Source of the DNA: an uncultured Prevotella sp. | GTDB taxonomy: Bacteria > Bacteroidota > Bacteroidia > Bacteroidales > Bacteroidaceae | Direction of reading: 5' to 3' | DNA: 64,000 bases | NCBI GenBank assembly: GCA_905198745.1 | Contig: CAJKDU010000005.1 | Location: 1-64,000, forward strand | Shown: positions 43,326-52,335 of the stretch, in pieces | Numbering within the stretch: the stretch's first letter is position 1 | Layout: each line of letters opens with the position of its first letter | Position numbers and translations under genes: made by a program | Notes under the pieces: generated by a model | The model's input: only the letters and a program-made list of their open reading frames with translations | Databases searched by the model: none | Told to the model about the DNA's origin: nothing

Positions 43326-44261
43326 ATGAGTCAAAACAACTTCCTGGTATTCTCCGGCACTAACACGAGATACCTTGCAGAGAAAATCTGCGCAAGCCTC
43401 GGTTGTCCACTCGGCAACCTGCTGATCACGAAGTTCTCCGACGGCGAGTTCGCTGTGAGCTACGAGGAGTCTATTCGTGGCAAGGACGTGTTCCTCGTTC
43501 AGAGCACTTTCCCCAACTCTGACAATCTGATGGAGCTCCTTCTCATGATTGATGCTGCCAAGCGTGCTTCAGCCCGCCACATTATTGCCGTTACTCCATA
43601 CTTTGGCTGGGCCCGACAGGACCGCAAGGACAAGCCCCGTGTGAGCATCGGAGCTAAACTCGTGGCCGACCTGCTGAGTGTGGCAGGCATAGACCGTCTT
43701 ATCACCATGGATCTCCATGCAGACCAGATACAGGGCTTCTTCGATGTACCTGTCGATCACCTCTATGCTTCGGGCGTTATCCTTCCTTATCTGCAGTCGC
43801 TTAAACTTGACGACCTCGTCATCGCTTCACCTGATGTCGGCGGTTCCAAGCGTGCCAGTACCTATGCCAAGTACCTTGGCTGTCCACTCGTGCTCTGCAA
43901 CAAGACACGTGCACGTGCCAATGTGGTGGCAAGCATGCAGATCATTGGCGACGTGAAAGGCAAGAATGTGGTTATTATCGACGATATGGTAGATACAGCC
44001 GGCACAATTACCAAGGCAGCTGACATCATGAAGGAAGCCGGTGCCAAGAGCGTACGTGCTTGTGCTTCACACTGCGTAATGAGTGGTCCTGCCAGCGAGC
44101 GTGTACAGGAGTCTGCACTCGAGGAAATTGTCTTCACTGACTCTATTCCATATTCCAACCGCTGTGCCAAGGTTAAGCAGTTGTCAGTGGCAGATATGTT
44201 TGCCGAGACTATTCGCCGTGTGGAGAATTGCGAGAGCATCTCTTCACAGTATCTTGTGTAA
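43326..44261 (+). CDS. prs: Ribose-phosphate pyrophosphokinase
   Basis: 311 residues, making PRPP from ribose 5-phosphate and ATP. Conserved blocks: FSGTNTRYLAEKI and KFSDGEFAVSYEESIRG at the N-terminus, PYFGWARQDRKDKPR, the MDLHADQIQGFFDVPVDHL signature, and the PRPP loop VVIIDDMVDTAGT. Class I length. PRPP feeds the histidine genes hisG and prs is only separated from the nspC-hisC-hisD-hisG cluster by a 240-base gap, but on the opposite strand. A strong terminator follows. Confidence 0.97.
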   Translation: MSQNNFLVFSGTNTRYLAEKICASLGCPLGNLLITKFSDGEFAVSYEESIRGKDVFLVQSTFPNSDNLMELLLMIDAAKRASARHIIAVTPYFGWARQDRKDKPRVSIGAKLVADLLSVAGIDRLITMDLHADQIQGFFDVPVDHLYASGVILPYLQSLKLDDLVIASPDVGGSKRASTYAKYLGCPLVLCNKTRARANVVASMQIIGDVKGKNVVIIDDMVDTAGTITKAADIMKEAGAKSVRACASHCVMSGPASERVQESALEEIVFTDSIPYSNRCAKVKQLSVADMFAETIRRVENCESISSQYLV

Positions 44262-44292
44262 TAAAAGCATTTTCAGAATATAATAATGCGTC

Positions 44293-44335
44293 AATCCCCG
44301 GTACTCACGTTTCCTGCAGTACCGGGGATTTTATT
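44293..44335 (+). terminator. Rho-independent terminator of prs
   Basis: AATCCCCGGTACT (44293-44305) pairs perfectly with 44318-44330 over a 12-base loop and is followed by TTATTT. GC-rich stem plus T-run. Confidence 0.9.
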
Positions 44336-44433
44336 TGACAAGTATTTATTGAACTAACGAATTTGTAGAGGCTGTTGTTTCGAGGAACTCCCTCACAAGG
44401 CAAGGGCCTGCCGTATTCAAAGGGTGCACCATG

Positions 44434-44485
44434 AAAATAACGGGCAACAAAGTAACATGATGGTTACTTTGTTGCCCGTTATTTT
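44434..44485 (-). terminator. 23-bp perfect bidirectional terminator between prs and nspC
   Basis: 44434-44456 is the exact reverse complement of 44463-44485, loop ATGATG. A-rich left and T-rich right ends allow function on both strands; it begins 16 bases after the nspC stop on the minus strand. It backs up the separate prs terminator. Confidence 0.9.
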
Positions 44486-44500
44486 ATTTATCCTGGAGAA

Positions 44501-45673
44501 TCAGTCCATGCGTGCAAGATAATCCTCGAAGGTGAACTCACGCAGAGTTTCCAGTTTGCCGTCTGTGTGGAGCAGAGCTATTGAAGGGTGGCTGATACCA
44601 TTGAACATACACGTCTTCACAGTGGTGTAGTGGAGCATATCTTCGAAGATAATGCGTTCACCAACTTGCAGTTCGTGGTCGAAGCGCCAATAACCCATGA
44701 AGTCGCCCGATAGACAACTGTTGCCTCCTATACGATAAGTGTGGGGCGAGGCAATGTCGGCTGACGTGGCATCCTCCAACGTCTCTGCTCCACGCACTGC
44801 CGGATGATAGGGCATTTCCAAACAATCGGGCATGTGGCAGGTGAAACTCACATTGACAATAGCTGTGCGAATGCCACGGTCTTCCACCACGTCAACCACC
44901 TGGCTTACCAATGGACCAGTCTGCCACCCGAAGGCACTGCCCGGTTCTAGTATAACATGGAGGTTAGGATGGCGTTCTCTGAAACTGGTGAGAAGACGGC
45001 AGAGACGTTCCAAGTCGTAGTCTTTTCGGGTCATCAGATGTCCGCCTCCAAAGTTTATCCATTTCAGTTGAGGCATCCATCCACTGAATTTCTCCTCAAT
45101 TTTGGCGAGTGTACGCTCAAATACGTCGCTTCCACTCTCACAATGACAGTGACAGTGGAATCCTTCAATGTCGGCAGGCAAGTCCTTGGGCAACTTGTCG
45201 GCAGTAACGCCAAAGCGCGTGCCGGGCGCACAAGGATTGTAGAGGTCTGTTCCCACTTCGGAGTATTCCGGATTGACGCGGAGGCCAAGACTGATGTTAG
45301 GGTTGGCTTTCCGTGTGCGGTGGTGCAACCTTTCGTATTGCGAAAGCGAGTTGAACGACAAGTGGCTCGAACAATGGGCTATCTCGTCAATCTCGTAGTC
45401 CGTATAGGCGGGCGAGAATGTGTGCGCTTTCTCACCGAACTTCTCCACTGCCATGCGTGCCTCAAAGAGCGAACTGGCGGTGGTGGAGTGAATATATTTG
45501 CGGAAAATGGGGAACGTCTTCCACAGGGCGTACGCCTTGAATGCGAGGATAATGTCAACACCGGTGCGGTCTGCCACGTCTTTGATGAGGGCAAGATTGT
45601 GCTTGAGGCGCTCCTCTTCGAGTATGTACATGGGGCGGTCTATGCCCTTAAAAGTGGTCTTGTCTACGATCAT
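44501..45673 (-). CDS. nspC: Carboxynorspermidine decarboxylase
   Basis: 390 residues, PLP-dependent fold III enzyme that decarboxylates carboxyspermidine or carboxynorspermidine to the polyamine. The PLP lysine is K46 ([12 protein letters not shown]); [43 protein letters not shown] and [12 protein letters not shown] fit NspC and distinguish it from lysA at 20749. It overlaps hisC by 4 bases (ATGA). The partner dehydrogenase is not in the window. Sitting last in a histidine operon is an uncommon setting. Confidence 0.94.
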   Translation of the reverse strand: MIVDKTTFKGIDRPMYILEEERLKHNLALIKDVADRTGVDIILAFKAYALWKTFPIFRKYIHSTTASSLFEARMAVEKFGEKAHTFSPAYTDYEIDEIAHCSSHLSFNSLSQYERLHHRTRKANPNISLGLRVNPEYSEVGTDLYNPCAPGTRFGVTADKLPKDLPADIEGFHCHCHCESGSDVFERTLAKIEEKFSGWMPQLKWINFGGGHLMTRKDYDLERLCRLLTSFRERHPNLHVILEPGSAFGWQTGPLVSQVVDVVEDRGIRTAIVNVSFTCHMPDCLEMPYHPAVRGAETLEDATSADIASPHTYRIGGNSCLSGDFMGYWRFDHELQVGERIIFEDMLHYTTVKTCMFNGISHPSIALLHTDGKLETLREFTFEDYLARMD

Positions 45674-46722
45674 TTCTTTTCTGTCACTTTAAACTGGCGC
45701 ATGGCTCCGAGCAGATAGTTGTTTTCCGACTTGGTGCCGATGGTGATGCGCAGACAGTCGTTGCATAGTTTCACACGGCTTCGGTTGCGCACGATGATGC
45801 CGTCCTCGATGAGGTAGCGGTAGATGGCGTTGGCGTCGGTCATGCGGGCAAGGAAGAAGTTGGCGTCGGTGGGAAATACCTTTTCGCACGAAGGCAGTTC
45901 GGCAAAAGACTTCATCATGCGCTCGCGCTCCTGGTTGAGCAGTTTCACCCAGCGAACCACTTCCATCGGTTCACCCAACATTTCGCCTGCAAGATTTTGG
46001 GTAAGGAGGTTGACGTTGTAGGGATACTTCACCTTGTTGAACAAGTTGATGATGTCTGTGCTGGCAAATGCCATGCCGAGACGTATGCCGGCACACCCCC
46101 ATGCCTTGCTCATGGTGTTGAGCACGATGATGTTGGGATACTGTTTAAGTTCAGAGCGGAAAGTAGGCTCGGAGGAGAAGTCGATGTAAGCCTCGTCGAG
46201 CACCACGATGCCCTCGAAGTGCGTGAGCACCTTGATGATTTCTTCGCGCTGCAGTGCATTGCCCGTGGGATTGTTGGGCGAGCAGAGCCAAACCACTTTA
46301 GTGTGGCGGTCGCAGGCAGCGAGCAGCCTGTCTGCGTTGAGGCTAAAGTCCTCGTTGAGGAGCACGGAGCGGTAGAGCACATCGTTGATGTCGGCACTTA
46401 CCTGGTACATGCCATAGGTAGGTGCAATGGCCACTACGTTGTCTATCTGTGGCCGGCAGAACACACGATAAACCAAGTCTATGGCTTCATCACTGCCGTT
46501 GCCCAGGAAGATGTTTTCCACGGGCACGCCTTTGATTTTCGAAAGCTTGGCCTTGAGGTCAAGCTGGAGTGGATCGGGATAGCGGTTGTAGGGGTTGTTG
46601 TAGGGATTCTCGTTGGCATCGAGGAACACACGTGCCGTCTTTCCCTTATATTCGTCGCGTGCGCAACTGTACGGCTCCAGCCGCCAGATGTTGGGACGCA
46701 CCAATTCTTGAAGTTCTTTCAT
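45670..46722 (-). CDS. hisC: Histidinol-phosphate aminotransferase
   Basis: 350 residues, a class I/II PLP aminotransferase acting on imidazole acetol phosphate and glutamate. [17 protein letters not shown] near the N-terminus is characteristic of His[37 protein letters not shown], and the PLP lysine in [15 protein letters not shown] follow. It lies 42 bases after hisD and its stop overlaps the nspC start. Confidence 0.96.
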   Translation of the reverse strand: MKELQELVRPNIWRLEPYSCARDEYKGKTARVFLDANENPYNNPYNRYPDPLQLDLKAKLSKIKGVPVENIFLGNGSDEAIDLVYRVFCRPQIDNVVAIAPTYGMYQVSADINDVLYRSVLLNEDFSLNADRLLAACDRHTKVVWLCSPNNPTGNALQREEIIKVLTHFEGIVVLDEAYIDFSSEPTFRSELKQYPNIIVLNTMSKAWGCAGIRLGMAFASTDIINLFNKVKYPYNVNLLTQNLAGEMLGEPMEVVRWVKLLNQERERMMKSFAELPSCEKVFPTDANFFLARMTDANAIYRYLIEDGIIVRNRSRVKLCNDCLRITIGTKSENNYLLGAMRQFKVTEKK

Positions 46723-46764
46723 ACTGTAAGTGTGGAGTTAAAGACTTTCTGTCGGTCTCGGGAC

Positions 46765-48054
46765 TTATTCCAACCCGAGTTTTTTCATTCTCACGGTCAT
46801 GGCGTTCTTGTGTGCATCAAGCTGTTCACCGGCCGCCATAACCTCCACGGCGTGGCCTATACTCTTGATGCCCTCCTCGTCAAGGTGCTGGAAGGTGACC
46901 TTGCGGTTGTAACTATCGAGGTTCACGCCGTTGTAGGCGAGGGCATAGCGGTGAGTGGGGAGGGTGTGGTTGGTGCCGCTGGCATAGTCGCCCGCACTCT
47001 CACAAGCATACTTGCCGAGGAAGACACTGCCTGCGTTGACCACTTTGGTTGCCAGACGTTCGTAGTCGTCAGTGGCAATGATAAGGTGTTCGGGGGCATA
47101 ACTGTTGCTCAAGTCGATAGCTTCGTCCGTGTCGTGGACGAGTATTAAGTTGCTGTTCTCTAATGTTTTTGCTGCTATCTCTTTGCGCGGTAGTTGCTTT
47201 AGTTGTCTTTCCACTTCCTGCTGCACTTTGTCGAGCATAGCCTCGGAGGTGGTGATGAGGAACACCTGTGAGTCGATACCATGCTCGGCCTGCGACAACA
47301 AGTCGGCAGCCACGAACTCTGCATCACTGTGCTCATCGGCAATGACGCACACTTCTGAGGGCCCTGCGGGCATGTCGATGGCGTCGTCGTGGAGCGACAC
47401 CTGCTGCTTGGCTGCCATGACATACTGGTTGCCAGGACCGAAAATCTTGTAGACCTTGGGCACTGATTCCGTGCCGTAGGCCATGGCACCGATGGCCTGC
47501 ACGCCACCGGCCTTGAATATCTTGCTCACGCCGGCTATTCTGGCAGCCACGAGTATGGCTGGGTTCACCTTGCCTTCGCGGTTGGGTGGTGTGCAGAGCA
47601 CTATCTCGCTACACCCGGCAATCTTGGCTGGCGTGGCGAGCATGAGCACGGTGGAGAAGAGAGGGGCGGTGCCACCGGGTATGTAGAGTCCCACTTTCTC
47701 GATGGGCACGCTTTTCTGCCAACACACGACACCCGGGGCGGTCTCTACTTTGTCGCCTTCGAAATGCTGTGCCTGGTGGAACTTCTCTATGTTGTGGTGG
47801 GCGAGTACGAGTGCCTGTTTCAGGTCATCGCTGACCAGCTTCTCTGCCTCCTCAATTTCTTCGGGCTGCACGGCGAGCTGATGCAAATGCGCATGATCGA
47901 ACTTCTCTTCGTATTCGCGTACGGCTTGGTCGCCGCGGTTCTTCACGTCTTCGAGAACTGACGCCACCGTGGCGTTCAGCTGTGAAACGTCGAGATGCGG
48001 ACGTTTCACCAGATTCTCCCATTCACTTCTTTTCGGGTATCTTGTTATGTTCAT
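46765..48054 (-). CDS. hisD: Histidinol dehydrogenase
   Basis: 429 residues, NAD-dependent, performing the last two oxidations to histidine. Conserved: VGLYIPGGTAPLFSTVLMLATPAKIAG, CTPPNREGKV, GPGNQYVMAAKQQV, DMPAGPSEVCVIAD, and the active-site His region SQAEHGIDSQVFL, plus GDYASGTNHTLPT. Full length. It starts 71 bases after the hisG stop. Confidence 0.97.
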   Translation of the reverse strand: MNITRYPKRSEWENLVKRPHLDVSQLNATVASVLEDVKNRGDQAVREYEEKFDHAHLHQLAVQPEEIEEAEKLVSDDLKQALVLAHHNIEKFHQAQHFEGDKVETAPGVVCWQKSVPIEKVGLYIPGGTAPLFSTVLMLATPAKIAGCSEIVLCTPPNREGKVNPAILVAARIAGVSKIFKAGGVQAIGAMAYGTESVPKVYKIFGPGNQYVMAAKQQVSLHDDAIDMPAGPSEVCVIADEHSDAEFVAADLLSQAEHGIDSQVFLITTSEAMLDKVQQEVERQLKQLPRKEIAAKTLENSNLILVHDTDEAIDLSNSYAPEHLIIATDDYERLATKVVNAGSVFLGKYACESAGDYASGTNHTLPTHRYALAYNGVNLDSYNRKVTFQHLDEEGIKSIGHAVEVMAAGEQLDAHKNAMTVRMKKLGLE

Positions 48055-48125
48055 TTCCTTGTGTGTTGATTTGGCACAGGCGAAAGAATGCCTGCGTTGT
48101 GTTGTTGTGTCTTAACTGCCTTGTT

Positions 48126-48977
48126 TTAGAGTATCATCTTTTCAATCGGGGTGACGAGTATGCCTTGTGCACCGAGTTCCTTCAGCTTGCCGATGATTTC
48201 CCAGAAGCGCTTTTCGTCGAGCACTGTGTGTATGGAGCACCACTCATCGTCGGCGAGAGGAATGATGGTGGGCGACTTGATGCCGGGCAGTACAGCGGTA
48301 ATTTCCTTCACCTTGTCCTTCGGTGCATTCATCATTACATATTTCTTGTCCTGTGCGGAGCGCACGGCACTGAAACGGAAGAGCATTTCGTTGAGCACGT
48401 TGTGCTTCTCCTCGTTCATCTTCCAGTTGGCAATGAGCACTGCCTCGCTTTGCATCACCACCTCTACTTCACGCAGGTTGTTGCTCACTAAGGTTGAACC
48501 GGAGCTGACAATGTCGAAGATGCCGTCGGCCAATCCGATGCCCGGCGAGATTTCTACGCTGCCTGTAATGACATGGATGTCGGCCTTGATGCCGTTCTTG
48601 TCCATGAATTTGCGGAGTATGTTTGGATATGACGTGGCGATCTTCTTGCCGTTGAACCAGTCAAGACCTGTATAGTTGATGTCCTTGGGTATGGCGAGCG
48701 AAAGGCGACACTTGCTGAAGCCGAGATGCTCTATGATTTGGGCGTCCTCGTGTCGCTCCATATATTCGTTGAGTCCCACGATGCCTATGTCTGCCACTCC
48801 TCCAGCGACATTCTGTGGAATGTCGTCGTCACGGAGGTAGAGCACCTCAAGGGGGAAGTTGGATGACTGTACGAGCAGTGTGCGCTTGGAGGCGCTCACC
48901 TTGATGTCTGCCTCTGAGAGCAGATTCATCGTGTCGTCGAAGAGACGACCCTTTGATTGAACAGCAATACGTAACAT
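48126..48977 (-). CDS. hisG: ATP phosphoribosyltransferase, long form
   Basis: 283 residues, first enzyme of histidine synthesis. It is the long, hexameric form: catalytic region with VADIGIVGLNEYMER and the PRPP-binding GLADGIFDIVSSGSTL, then the C-terminal regulatory domain (about 210-283) used for histidine feedback inhibition. No HisZ is needed. It leads the hisG-hisD-hisC-nspC series. The leader is very short (about 30 bases from the -7 element), so no attenuator is possible there. Confidence 0.96.
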   Translation of the reverse strand: MLRIAVQSKGRLFDDTMNLLSEADIKVSASKRTLLVQSSNFPLEVLYLRDDDIPQNVAGGVADIGIVGLNEYMERHEDAQIIEHLGFSKCRLSLAIPKDINYTGLDWFNGKKIATSYPNILRKFMDKNGIKADIHVITGSVEISPGIGLADGIFDIVSSGSTLVSNNLREVEVVMQSEAVLIANWKMNEEKHNVLNEMLFRFSAVRSAQDKKYVMMNAPKDKVKEITAVLPGIKSPTIIPLADDEWCSIHTVLDEKRFWEIIGKLKELGAQGILVTPIEKMIL

Positions 48978-49006
48978 AATTATCTAATTATTATAAAAAA
49001 TCAATG

Positions 49007-49014
49007 CAAAAGTA
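49007..49014 (-). promoter_or_regulatory. -7 element of the hisG operon
   Basis: Minus-strand TACTTTTG (49014-49007), an exact TAnnTTTG match, 30 bases before the hisG ATG; a CTTG lies 20 bases further upstream. Confidence 0.65.
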
Positions 49015-49046
49015 ACGCTTTTGTCTAAGTTCTGCAAGAAATACAC

Positions 49047-49054
49047 TACTTTTG
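49047..49054 (+). promoter_or_regulatory. -7 element of the MltF-like gene
   Basis: TACTTTTG, an exact match, 66 bases before the ATG at 49120. It is 33 bases from the divergent hisG -7 element, so the two promoters overlap in their -33 regions. Confidence 0.6.
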
Positions 49055-49119
49055 TAGTCTGAAAATTCATCTTACGGCCTGTTGCCCTGTCAAAAGGTCA
49101 GATATTCAAGCAATTTGTC

Positions 49120-50304
49120 ATGCGACATTATTTATATTGGACAATAGTTTGCGTTCTACTTTCACTCGCTTCCTGCCAACAAAAGCAAACGCCTACAGTG
49201 ACGCCATGGGGCACTGTGGTTGGCGATACAGCCGTGGACGCCGGCAACTTCTCGCTCGACAACATCGTGAGCAATGGCGAGATGATTGTGGTCACACTGT
49301 CGGGGCCCGACACTTATTATGACTACCATGGGCATGGTATGGGCGACCAATACTTGCTGTGTGAGAAATTTGCCCAGCAGTTGGGAGTGTCCGTGCGTGT
49401 GGAAGTGTGCTCGGACACCACTGAGCTCGTGGCCAAACTGAAGGACGGCAAGGCCGACATGGTGGCGTGCCAGTTGCCCAAACGGTTGCTTGCTGCCCGT
49501 GGACTGTTGGCGTGCGGTGCTACTACCGATACCACGGCTTGGGCGGTGCGGCAAGACAGTCGTGAACTGGCGGAGACTGCCAGCAGTTGGTATTCTCCCA
49601 AACTTTTGGCTGAAGTGAAACGGGAGGAAGATTATCTGCTCTCCACCCGCAGCGTGAAGCGCCATGTCTATTCTCCCATGCTCAATGGCGCAGCCGGTGT
49701 CATCTCGCGCTATGATGGACTTTTCAAGCGCTATGCCCCTGTGGCACGTGTAGACTGGCGCCTGATGGCTGCCCAGTGTTACCAGGAATCGTGTTTCGAC
49801 CCTAATGCCGTTTCATGGGCCGGTGCCCGTGGACTGATGCAAATCATGCCTACCACGGCCGACCACCTCGGCTTGCCGCGCTCGATGATGCACGACCCTG
49901 AGGCAAGTATCGCAGCCTCGGCAAAATACATGGCCGAGATGGGCTCCAAGTTTGGCGACGTGCCGAGCGCCGAGCAACGCATGTATTATGCCCTGGCGTG
50001 CTACAATGGAGGCTATCACCACATACGCGACGCCATGGCGTTGGCACGCAAGCATGGTCGCAACCCTTATCGTTGGGACGATGTGGCGCAGCAAGTGCTC
50101 AACCTCTCCAATCCGCAGTATTACCGTGACCCAGTGGTGAAATATGGCTATATGCGAGGTTCGGAGACGGTGAACTACGTGGCTCGTATCCGTGAACGCT
50201 TTGAGCAGTATAGAGGCAAGACCGGTGGCGGCGGCTCCTTCGGCATAGGCAGCGAGAACCAAACGCCTCATCGTTCCACGCACAAACATAAGTACAAGAT
50301 TTGA
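49120..50304 (+). CDS. MltF-like lytic murein transglycosylase lipoprotein
   Basis: 394 residues. Lipoprotein signal peptide with lipobox LASC (Cys 19). Residues about 45-170 resemble a periplasmic amino-acid-binding module (LDNIVSNGEMIVVT, LKDGKADMVACQLP), and residues about 200-340 an SLT lysozyme-like domain with the catalytic E223 in CYQESCFDPNAVSWAGARGLMQ, then GLPRSMMHDPEASIAASAKYM and YYALACYNGG. This is the MltF plan: a sensor-like module and a peptidoglycan-cleaving domain. Probable site is the outer membrane inner face. It stands alone, divergent from hisG. Confidence 0.93.
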   Translation: MRHYLYWTIVCVLLSLASCQQKQTPTVTPWGTVVGDTAVDAGNFSLDNIVSNGEMIVVTLSGPDTYYDYHGHGMGDQYLLCEKFAQQLGVSVRVEVCSDTTELVAKLKDGKADMVACQLPKRLLAARGLLACGATTDTTAWAVRQDSRELAETASSWYSPKLLAEVKREEDYLLSTRSVKRHVYSPMLNGAAGVISRYDGLFKRYAPVARVDWRLMAAQCYQESCFDPNAVSWAGARGLMQIMPTTADHLGLPRSMMHDPEASIAASAKYMAEMGSKFGDVPSAEQRMYYALACYNGGYHHIRDAMALARKHGRNPYRWDDVAQQVLNLSNPQYYRDPVVKYGYMRGSETVNYVARIRERFEQYRGKTGGGGSFGIGSENQTPHRSTHKHKYKI

Positions 50305-50347
50305 ACAAGCACGGCTTGTGCAAAGTCAAGACTTGCTCACATTGAAG

Positions 50348-50382
50348 GAGGGCGTGCATCACCTATTCGGTGGCACGCCCTC
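50348..50382 (+). terminator. Hairpin after the MltF-like gene
   Basis: GAGGGCGTGC (50348-50357) pairs with GCACGCCCTC (50373-50382) over a 15-base loop, 43 bases after the stop. GC-rich; no T-run immediately after, so termination is plausible rather than certain. Confidence 0.6.
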
Positions 50383-50645
50383 GGCCATTGTTTACGGTTG
50401 TAGTGTTTCCTTTTTCTCTTTCGTGACTCATTCTTCAGTCTGGTCACAGGTGATTGCTGTCAGGCAATTGCTTGCTGGTGTGCTCATCCCTGCTCGGAGA
50501 AGACGTCTCTGTCGCTGTCTGGCCGGAATGGTCCCGGTTGTCTTCACAATTGTCTTTCTTGTGTTCCTTTTCTTATCTGCAAATATAGCGATTTTCTTGT
50601 TTTCCAGATGTCCACTTTCCTCTTCGGTGTGTCCACTTGGTAAGA

Positions 50646-50681
50646 AAAAGGTGTCTACTTCATGGGAAGTGGACACCTTTT
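50646..50681 (-). terminator. 16-bp hairpin in the MltF-AraC gap, T-rich on the minus strand
   Basis: 50646-50661 pairs with 50666-50681 with one G-U pair and a four-base loop. On the minus strand the stem is followed by TTTTTCTTA, a good intrinsic terminator, although 318 bases beyond the AraC gene. The 694-base gap 50305-50998 holds this, the MltF hairpin and the 22-bp array, but no convincing gene. Confidence 0.65.
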
Positions 50682-50807
50682 GCGTTTCTGCTTATTGAGA
50701 AATGTCGGTATCGCCACAGGTTCCACAGCGGTTTGTCGTTAGACAAAGCTTGGGTGGAAACGCTGTAGTGGTATGTGCAAAATAAGGTACAGGGATATTA
50801 GGCCCAG

Positions 50808-50873
50808 GCTAATGGCAAGTTATCGATGTGTTAATGGCAGGTTATCGATGTGTTAATGGCAGATTAACGCCAT
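50808..50873 (+). repeat. 22-bp-period dyad array, copy 3 (three units)
   Basis: TAAT occurs at 50810, 50832 and 50854, exactly 22 bases apart. Each is followed by GGCAA, GGCAG, GGCAG and then GTTA, GTTA, ATTA; the last unit (TAAT-GGCAG-ATTA) is a perfect dyad. Units 1 and 2 agree at 20 of 22 bases. It lies between the convergent MltF-like and AraC genes. Same design as the arrays at 15849 and 35105. Confidence 0.9.
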
Positions 50874-50998
50874 GTCCTATGACTTGTGTAATGATTGTTC
50901 GAATAGAGCAACGGATTTTGGACACTCTGTTTCGCGGTATGAAACAAATTGCCAGTGGGGTTAAAGCCAAGGTCTTGTGTGGTGGAAGAAAGCCGTTG

Positions 50999-52180
50999 TC
51001 AGGAATCAAGTTTGCCTGACATTCTTTCACGCCATACCGTAGGCGTGCATCCTTCTTTCTCCTTGAAGATGCGGTAGAGGTAGGAACGCGAAGAAAATCC
51101 GCACTCAGCTGAAATGATGTCGTTGCTGTAGTCGGGATAATCTGACATCATCTGTTTGGCTGCGCTGAATCGTTTCTCGCTAAGCCAAATGCGGAAGGTG
51201 GTGTGGCGGCACTGGTCGAAGAATTGCGACAGATCGGTCTTGGAAACGCGGAGCGTACGCGACAGGGTTAGCATGTTGACGGAACTGTCTTTGTAGCCAC
51301 CTTCTGCACACCATCTGTTTAGTATCTCTTCTATGTATGTCTTGCCTTCGTCGGAAAGACATGTGGCAGATTCTGTTGCACGGGATGTATTCGTTTCTTC
51401 CGCGTTCTGACTCCCGCAATGTTTAAAGTTGGTGTTCTTTCTGTCTGATTTCGTCTTTTCTTTCCATTCTTCTTCCCTGTCAAGAAGTTCTTCCGCAGGA
51501 CTATAGCTGTTGCCCAGTGCCACGAAACTGAGGTTGAAGAAAAGCATGGAAAGTAGGGCAAGTGGCCCAACGACGAGCAAAACGGGGGTGGAGAGTATGG
51601 CAAAGGGCATGATGAGCGATGCAAAAAGAAGAACGAAAACGCTGGCACGGGCATAGCGCACGTAGGGTAGCATGTCGGTGGCTGTCAGAGTCTCGAGCAT
51701 TCTCTTTCGCCGTATGATTTCTCTCGTAATCATGCATGTGCAATAAACCACGCTGCCGCCGAACAGGGCGAGCATGGCATAGAGCCAGTGGCCGATGTGC
51801 AGGCTACCGGTGGAAGTATAGCCAAGGAGGAATGTAACTATTATGGCGGTAAAGAAGGCAGCACAGACCTGGTTCATCTTCTTGTGGTGGGCATGGGTGG
51901 CTTCAACGTTGTAGATGCCCAGAGAGATGAGTGTGAAGCACGGGGTGTAGATCAGAATATTGACTACGGCTCCCAGATCGTCGTCCTTGGCGCGGAATCC
52001 ATAGCACATCTGTAGAAGATACTGCATAGCCATGCCAGACAGGGCAGTGAATATCATCAAACGCGAACGCTCATAGCGCTTGTTCACCCATCTCACGTGA
52101 AGGTGGGTGACGGCAAGAATCATGGCGTTGATGACCATGAAAATGAAACATGCGAACTGCATTAAAAACAATGGATCCAT
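50999..52180 (-). CDS. Membrane-anchored AraC-family regulator
   Basis: 393 residues from ATG at 52180 (MDPLFLMQFACFIFMV); an extension to 52267 runs through a palindrome and is not protein-like. Six to seven membrane helices occupy residues 1-230. A polar linker follows, and an AraC-type double helix-turn-helix ends the protein (about 285-390: LSRTLRVSKTDLSQFF, DIISAECGFSSRSYLYRIFKEKEGCTP). The layout suggests direct signal reception at the membrane with DNA binding from the same chain. Target genes are unknown; it lacks a linked operon and could act on itself or on neighbours. Confidence 0.88.
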   Translation of the reverse strand: MDPLFLMQFACFIFMVINAMILAVTHLHVRWVNKRYERSRLMIFTALSGMAMQYLLQMCYGFRAKDDDLGAVVNILIYTPCFTLISLGIYNVEATHAHHKKMNQVCAAFFTAIIVTFLLGYTSTGSLHIGHWLYAMLALFGGSVVYCTCMITREIIRRKRMLETLTATDMLPYVRYARASVFVLLFASLIMPFAILSTPVLLVVGPLALLSMLFFNLSFVALGNSYSPAEELLDREEEWKEKTKSDRKNTNFKHCGSQNAEETNTSRATESATCLSDEGKTYIEEILNRWCAEGGYKDSSVNMLTLSRTLRVSKTDLSQFFDQCRHTTFRIWLSEKRFSAAKQMMSDYPDYSNDIISAECGFSSRSYLYRIFKEKEGCTPTVWRERMSGKLDS

Positions 52181-52239
52181 GTTGCTCCTGTTTTGGCGTA
52201 AGTAGATATGCTGAATGAAAGAAGTCGTCTGCAACTTTG

Positions 52240-52282
52240 CCGTAACCCGGTGAGCCAAGGTGGGCAAGTCGCCGGGTTACGG
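52240..52282 (-). terminator. 11-bp perfect hairpin downstream of hisB
   Basis: CCGTAACCCGG (52240-52250) pairs with CCGGGTTACGG (52272-52282); with one bulge the stem extends to CTTTG/CAAAG. It lies 54 bases after the hisB stop on the minus strand and 60 bases before the AraC start. Either a terminator without T-run or an operator for the AraC protein. Confidence 0.5.
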
Positions 52283-52335
52283 ACAAAGAAGTTGAGACTT
52301 GCTGATAGTGGCAGCGTGGTCGGCACGCAGACATT

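Noticed and set aside
48978..49006. Histidine leader-peptide attenuator before hisG
   Set aside because: Only about 30 bases separate the -7 element from the ATG and there is no His codon run or terminator hairpin.
50318..50698. 126-residue + strand reading frame in the MltF-AraC gap
   Set aside because: It reads through two hairpins, has biased low-complexity composition and no promoter or homology I recognise.
50711..50771. Small structured RNA candidate with nested pairs (CAGCG/CGCTG, TTTGTC/GACAAA)
   Set aside because: Stems are short, alternative pairings compete, and no promoter or terminator frames it.
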